From Aedes albopictus (Eukaryota; Arthropoda; Insecta; Diptera; Culicidae), in the NCBI RefSeq assembly GCF_035046485.1, contig NC_085137.1:5123977-5187976 (forward strand): a stretch of DNA of 64,000 nucleotides, read 5' to 3'. Position numbers and translations under genes: made by a program. Shown piece after piece: positions 59,508-64,000 of the stretch (position 1 is its first letter; every line of letters starts with the position of its first letter). The notes beneath the pieces were generated by a model. The model worked only from the letters and a program-made list of their open reading frames with translations, was not told the origin of the DNA and did not search any database.

Positions 59508-60566
59508 CAGTGCCGGATTTAGGCTTCGGGGGGCCCGGGACAAACTTATTGGAGTAAGCCCCCTAAAAGCAAGATTTTAAAGATGTAAATCTTATATTAA
59601 TTTTTTGTCAATGTTGTGTAATTCGTATTTTTTTTAGATTTTTACTGTTTTTTTTGCGATCGCAATATTTTACGAGTACTGCAAGACTGAAAAAAGTAAG
59701 GTCTTTAGGGGGCAACTGTAGCAATAAATTTACGAGAACGTCGGTGAAACCCAAAATATAGATATGTAAAACTACTGCTCCGAGGTGTTTTAGGAAGCTA
59801 GGTTTCCAAAATTGATCCCAATTTCCTAAACATCTCCTGGAATAATTATCATATCTTTCCCATAAAAACATCTGTCCTCAACGAACTGAGGCAGATGGGT
59901 ATTGAGTACGTGTTTTCAAAATATAATCGTATAATCAACAGAAGCATGCACAATCATTTTCAAATAAGTGATTGAATTGTTAAACTATCAATGAAATGAC
60001 ATTACTATTGATACACAAACATCGTTTAATTTACTCTGAAAAAAATATCTTTGGTTTTGTTAAGAAACGTTTTTAACTTTTACTACAGAACTCAATACAA
60101 ACTTTCAAGAGGTTTTAGAGAAACTCGTGTACACCAAAATAAACAAGAAACTTCTTTTTATCCAATTGATGAATATTGTTTACCTCTCTGGAGAAACAAT
60201 TGAATCGTTTAGTTGTCGCTTTTTTTTTTTTTTAATTTCAATTGTTTTGCATTTATCAATAAATTGACAAAACAGTTTTATGCTTTTAGAATGGCAGCTC
60301 ATATAGAAGAAAATATCCCACAAAAACTGTAAATCACCACCAAAAATCATGAAGTTTAGGATTTCGATTCATTGTCAAGTCAAATTTCAGATTATGAAGT
60401 AATCTCGATACTTTTGGTAACCCAATAACCACTACTCTAGGACAACTGTGTTTTATATAAGTTCGTTGAACAAAATATATATAGTGCTTCTGGATTCTTG
60501 GGGGGCCCCCTCAATCGGGGGGCCCGGGGCACTTGCCCCCATTGCCCCCCCTTAAATCCGGGCCTG
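59508..60566. mobile_element. Non-autonomous hAT element
   Basis: Left end CAGTGCCGGATTTAGGC and right end the inverse of CAGGCCCGGATTTAAGG. Both ends carry a GC-rich ggggggcccgggg subterminal block. Flanking 8-bp sequences are ATTGTGCA (59500-59507) and ATTATGCA (60567-60574), a target duplication with one change. 1059 bp with an AT-rich interior; the minus-strand frame at 59608-59871 shows no transposase motif. Confidence 0.82.
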
Positions 60567-60599
60567 ATTATGCATAAGAATATTTAATAATGACGGGAA

Positions 60600-60975
60600 C
60601 TATTGCAACGGCGGCCAAGGGGTGTTTACAGAGGAGAGCAAAGGAAGGTTACAGGTTCGTTTTTGGGTGTTTCCGAAGGTCTAATGTGCGTTACATGGGG
60701 TCCGAGTGGATCTTAAGGAGGTTTCGGAGTCATTTCAGGAAGTCTCAGAGCATTTTAGGCTGGTTTCAGAGGCGTTTTTAGGGGTTTTGGTTTGGGAGGA
60801 TTTTTTGAGGCATTTCAGGATGTGTCAGACCATTTTCTGCGTAATTCAGAGGCGTTACTGAAGCGTTACGGAAGAGTTTTCGGTGTGTTCGGAGCTTCTC
60901 AGATGCGTTACATGGGGTCCGAGGGGGTTTAAGGGGGATTTTGAAGGCATTTCAGAACGTTTCACATAGGCGTAA
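60600..60975. repeat. GGCGTTTCAGAG-type repeat, copy in the composite element
   Basis: Units such as gtttcagaggcgtt, ggcatttcagga and gttacatggggtccgag occur twice or more (60690-60712 and 60905-60930). The same family occupies 32140-32545 and 63085-63300. Confidence 0.65.
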
Positions 60976-61004
60976 ATGGACCAAATTCCTGGCCATAAGT
61001 CAAC

Positions 61005-61175
61005 CACTTTTTTGGGATTTTCCAAAGCCTTATATTTTTTGAAGATAGACGAAGTATTGCTTCATCATGTGGCAATCAATAAAACACTTTGGGATGCACA
61101 TTTTTTTAAGAATGATCCAGGCATTCGATGATTTTCTCCACTGTTTTTTTTTTCGTTTGTATCATAACTCATCGG
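61005..61175 (+). repeat. Dispersed repeat, also present at 63550-63690
   Basis: Shares tgaagtattgcttcatcatg, aaacactttgggatg and gcatcataact with 63550-63690 in the same orientation, at about 80% identity. It follows a GGCGTTTCAG block in both places, so the pair is probably two copies of a larger unit. Confidence 0.6.
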
Positions 61176-61180
61176 AGGTA

Positions 61181-61393
61181 GGGTCTTGTACCATTTGGGC
61201 AGGTGTACCTATTTTGGGCACTTGCTGTTATAACTGAGTCAATTTCAAACCGATTGATTTGAAATTTTGTCCAGATTTTGGCCCGTACAGTATCTAACTC
61301 TGTACAAAAATTCAAATCAATCGGTTTGAAATTGACTTAGTTATAGCGACAAGTGCTCAAAATAGGTACACCTGCCCAAATGATACAATACCC
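61181..61393. mobile_element. Palindromic TA-flanked MITE, GGGTCTTGTACC ends
   Basis: 213 bp. The left arm contains ccatttgggcaggtgtacct and attttgggcacttg; the right arm is the inverse with few changes. TA lies at 61179-61180 and 61394-61395. The loop is about 60 bp. Confidence 0.85.
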
Positions 61394-61928
61394 TACTTCA
61401 ATTATCACAATATCGACAGATTAAAAAAGATAATTGAGTATGTTAACCAGTTCTCGTGATTAAGGTGTATCATTTAAACAAAAGACTTTTCAAAACCATG
61501 ATTTTTGTAAATTTTTAATCATTTTCAGCATTCAAAAAGTTTTCAGATTCTGCAGCATTCCGCGATCTGGATACAATTACAATAAAATATAAAACATATC
61601 CTTTGCGAATCGCAAGAGAACGGGTACCAGAAAGTACCAGACGAAAAAATAGATCATTTTGAAAATTTCACTTTTTTGACTAGTTTTTAGTTACAATTTA
61701 TGTTCAATTTTGATATAACAACTTCGTTTCGACTATTTTTTAATGGATGGCCACTTATTCTCGGTAAGTAGAATACAAATCTGGTCTTGTATCTCTTAAC
61801 GAAATGTGTCAAATGATATCGATTTTGTAAATTTGAACAGAAATCTCCAAACACCGTTAAACGCCTAAATGTATGCAATGCACTAGCATATTATTTAGCT
61901 AAAACTGTTGTGTTCAAAATTTGTTTAA

Positions 61929-62243
61929 TAGTTATTTATGTAACGAGTTGCAAAAAGTTGATTTTTTCAGTACGAGTCGTACATTTATCCAACGAGGCTT
62001 GCCGAGTTTTGCAACGAGTTCCATACAAAATTTTATGCAATGATTTTTTCATAATGCAACCCATTTGAGTTGCATAATGTTCATAATGCAACTCAAATGA
62101 GTTGCATTATGAACATTATATAACTTTTTTTCATTATGCAACTCATTTCAGTTGCATAATGAACCAGTTCGGAAAAAATGGCCATTATGATACCAAAATG
62201 AGTTATATAAAATGGAAATTATGATACTGAATTGCATAAAAAA
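61929..62243. mobile_element. Dispersed palindrome-rich repeat, copy 2
   Basis: The reverse complement of copy 1 at 43806-44113, with taacgagttgcaaaaag, catttatccaacgaggctt and gtatcataattt-type landmarks in the same order. It has an extra duplicated segment (ataatgcaactcaaatgagt region at 62085-62110) relative to copy 1. Confidence 0.78.
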
Positions 62244-63084
62244 ATTAAAACAACTCGAACAAAGAGCTCACTATGCGAAGCATGTAATATTATGTTGATG
62301 CACCGTAAAGAATATATTCTCTTACACATAATGTTTTATAGCTAAACTTATTGAGTATTTCACTCAGTACTCCACAAACTTACTTTTATGTGTATATTAT
62401 GGTAAAATTCCATGTTTTAAAATAAAAATTCGAACTGATATATTTCACACGGCTTCTCTCACCATGTTCATACTCCTAATATTTCATTCATTAATAATTT
62501 TTGAGTTTTGAAGTGTTTTTCGGGGCACTATTGAACTTAGCCCAAAATGAATTGGGAATCACAAAAATATCTGGGAAACGGTACAACATATGAACTGATT
62601 TTAAGGGATCGTTCGCAAATAATTTCTCGTATCTCTTAAAATCTAGCAGATAGAACAATTGTTCAACAAGTTTTCTAATAATGATATTCCTTACAACTTT
62701 GCTGAAGACATAAACACGTTGTCTTCACTGATGAAAAAAAAAATGAATTTCACTCACAATTCTGGGAAGTGATTCTCCCAGAACGAGTGATCCAAACAAT
62801 GAATTTTATGGAAATATAATTATTTTTGAGTTCTCTGTACTCAAAACAATAAAAAAAATGACGATTCAAGGGATTTTTGGGGGTGAAAACATACGTTGCT
62901 CTTACCGAAGTTATAAGAAATCACTTCTGGCCTTAACGTGGATTAATATGGCTATTTATAATCCAAAATGCATCCTAAATATCAAAATTCAAAATTTTAT
63001 CGCTAGTACCTACATAATACACCATAAAAACGTGTTAAAACTTTTTGGCCAGGAAATGAACCCTGTTACTCCAGTGTGCTTTTC
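62244..63084. other. Unassigned sequence inside the composite element
   Basis: AT-rich. 62858-63106 is an 82-codon frame with no domain. No other feature seen. Confidence 0.3.
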
Positions 63085-63300
63085 AGAGCATTTTCTGCGG
63101 AATTAAGAGGCGTTAAGGAAGCGTTACGGTGGAGTTTTCGGGGGTTAGGAGCTTCTCAGGTGTGTTGCATGGGTTCCTAGGGGGTTTAAGGGGGATTGTT
63201 GAGGCATTTCAGGAAGCTTCAGAGCAGACTCTGAAATACCTTAAAACGCCCCTCAAACCTCTTGCAACGCCCTTTGAAGGCTCCTGAGTTCCCTTGTATT
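63085..63300. repeat. GGCGTTTCAGAG-type repeat, second copy
   Basis: Aligns with 60830-60960 (attttctgcg-aatt, gaggcgtta, aagcgttacgg, ggagcttctcag, gggggtttaagggggatt) in direct orientation, then fades into inverse units (cttgcaacgcccttt). Confidence 0.65.
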
Positions 63301-63393
63301 GCCTCTAAAGCTTTTTTTAATTTATGCACCATGTGCATAAAAAGAGGTTCCAGTGTATAATACTCTTATTATAATGTGATATTAGTGAAGATG

Positions 63394-63905
63394 CTGAGGT
63401 GCTATGTAGTTACCGAATTTGTTAGTGTTACTCTGTATATTTAAAGTCATCATCTTGTCTAATAAAAACATGTACAGCTTTGCAGCAGATTGAACAGCCA
63501 TCAGTGGTTTGCTTTAAAGATATCCGTTAAAAGAGTCGGTTCAACAATTTGTTTTCTGGAATCTTTCAAAGCCTATTAATTTTGATGAAGTATTGCTTCA
63601 TCATGTGATGAGCAATGGAACACTTTGGGATGTGTCTGAATTTGATGCTTTTCTCTATCATTTTTTACATTTGCATCATAACTAATAGACGAAAATGTAG
63701 TGCTGCCACATTTTATTCCAAATCTTTCAAACATTTTCAATCAAACGATTGAGCAAAGCTCTATTTGCTTCCGTATAGAATAACTTACGACTATAATTGC
63801 TTTTAGTTAAGGGGGTTTAAAGCAATGGGATGTAAGTGACCAAAACCTGATTATGGGATAAGAAACGTCGGAGATGAAAAACAATATTCGTTATATTCGT
63901 TGTTG
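63394..63905. other. Unassigned sequence with repeat copy at 63550-63690
   Basis: Contains the second copy of the dispersed repeat at 61005-61175. Otherwise AT-rich, with no gene. Confidence 0.35.
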
Positions 63906-63996
63906 TTGTGCGGCTCCGTGGTCGTGTGGCTAGGGTCACCAAGCTCTTAGTCGCATCGTGCTGAGGAGCGCGGGTTCGATTCCCGCTGCAGCTGTC
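63906..63996 (+). repeat. tRNA-like head of a SINE, cut by the window edge
   Basis: The T arm is canonical: GCGGG-TTCGATT-CCCGC at 63970-63986, containing B box GGTTCGATTCC (63973-63983). An A-box-like TGGTCGTGTGG lies at 63919-63929 with one mismatch. TGCGGC (about 63909) can pair with GCTGCA (about 63985), as an acceptor-like stem. It resembles a Leu/Ser-type tRNA-derived SINE. The body lies outside the window, so a real tRNA cannot be fully excluded. Confidence 0.6.
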
Positions 63997-64000
63997 AGGA

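Larger units (their letters stand above)
58228..63393. mobile_element. Composite element with about 60-bp terminal inverted repeats
   Basis: The left terminus is split by element B (58265-59396). Joined across B it reads catcttcactaatatcac, ttataataagagtattata, CACTAAAACCTCTTTTTATG. The right terminus (63332-63393) is the inverse of nearly the same sequence, ending CACTGGAACCTCTTTTTATG. At 5.2 kb it holds several later insertions. Original content between insertions includes GGCGTTTCAG-type repeat and AT-rich sequence with no transposase frame. The inner pair, with TA on each side, could instead mark a separate element at 59399-63355. Confidence 0.65.

Noticed and set aside
63906..63996. Functional tRNA gene
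   Set aside because: The T arm is good, but the A box is degenerate and no convincing anticodon arm was found. A SINE head is more likely.

Overview
This window reads as non-genic, transposon-dense DNA from a culicine mosquito, most likely Aedes. The reasons are AT-rich sequence with no intact gene, a RTE/JAM-like non-LTR retrotransposon, very many small TA-flanked inverted-repeat elements (MITEs), tRNA-derived SINE-like sequences, and several kilobases of the degenerate 'GGAATTCCTCCA' interspersed repeat. No search was run, so the genus is an inference. I found no protein-coding gene that I would defend. Almost every long open frame is a by-product of repeats, and the one recognisable protein signature (endonuclease plus reverse transcriptase) belongs to a dead retrotransposon.

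Layout. 1-1.96 kb: unassigned. 1.96-2.59 kb: nearly perfect hexanucleotide array. 2.6-7.4 kb: GGAATTCC-type repeat with MITE copies. 7.4-9.35 kb: unassigned. 9.35-11.53 kb: 31-bp satellite with hairpin monomers and a higher-order period near 216 bp. 11.5-16.4 kb: mostly unique, with a SINE-like sequence and one nested MITE pair. 16.4-22.3 kb: more GGAATTCC repeat, interrupted by a MITE carrying a tRNA-like module. 22.6-27.6 kb: MITEs, including one palindrome inside another, and a diverged tandem duplication. 27.6-31.86 kb: GGAATTCC repeat. 31.9-34.6 kb: MITEs plus a tandem family of about 137 bp. 35.85-36.54 kb: a non-autonomous hAT element with a MITE inside it.

36.94-41.42 kb: a near full-length RTE-clade retrotransposon, split by a solo LTR (5-bp target duplication) and a hAT MITE (8-bp target duplication). 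Removing each insert with one target copy restores a single reading frame. The reverse transcriptase has in-frame stops and has lost its catalytic FADD-type motif. 41.5-45 kb: one MITE and two long foldback elements. 45-53 kb: degenerate repeats, a 150-bp tandem array, a tRNA-like palindrome and a TTAA-flanked piggyBac-like MITE. 53-57 kb: small MITEs and an inverted relic of the RTE 5' region. 58.2-63.4 kb: a nested set of elements inside one long-terminal-inverted-repeat element. The right edge holds a tRNA-like SINE head.

The regions do not work together as a pathway. The window is a layered record of insertions, and the order of events can be read from target-site duplications. It could equally be intergenic DNA or part of a large intron.
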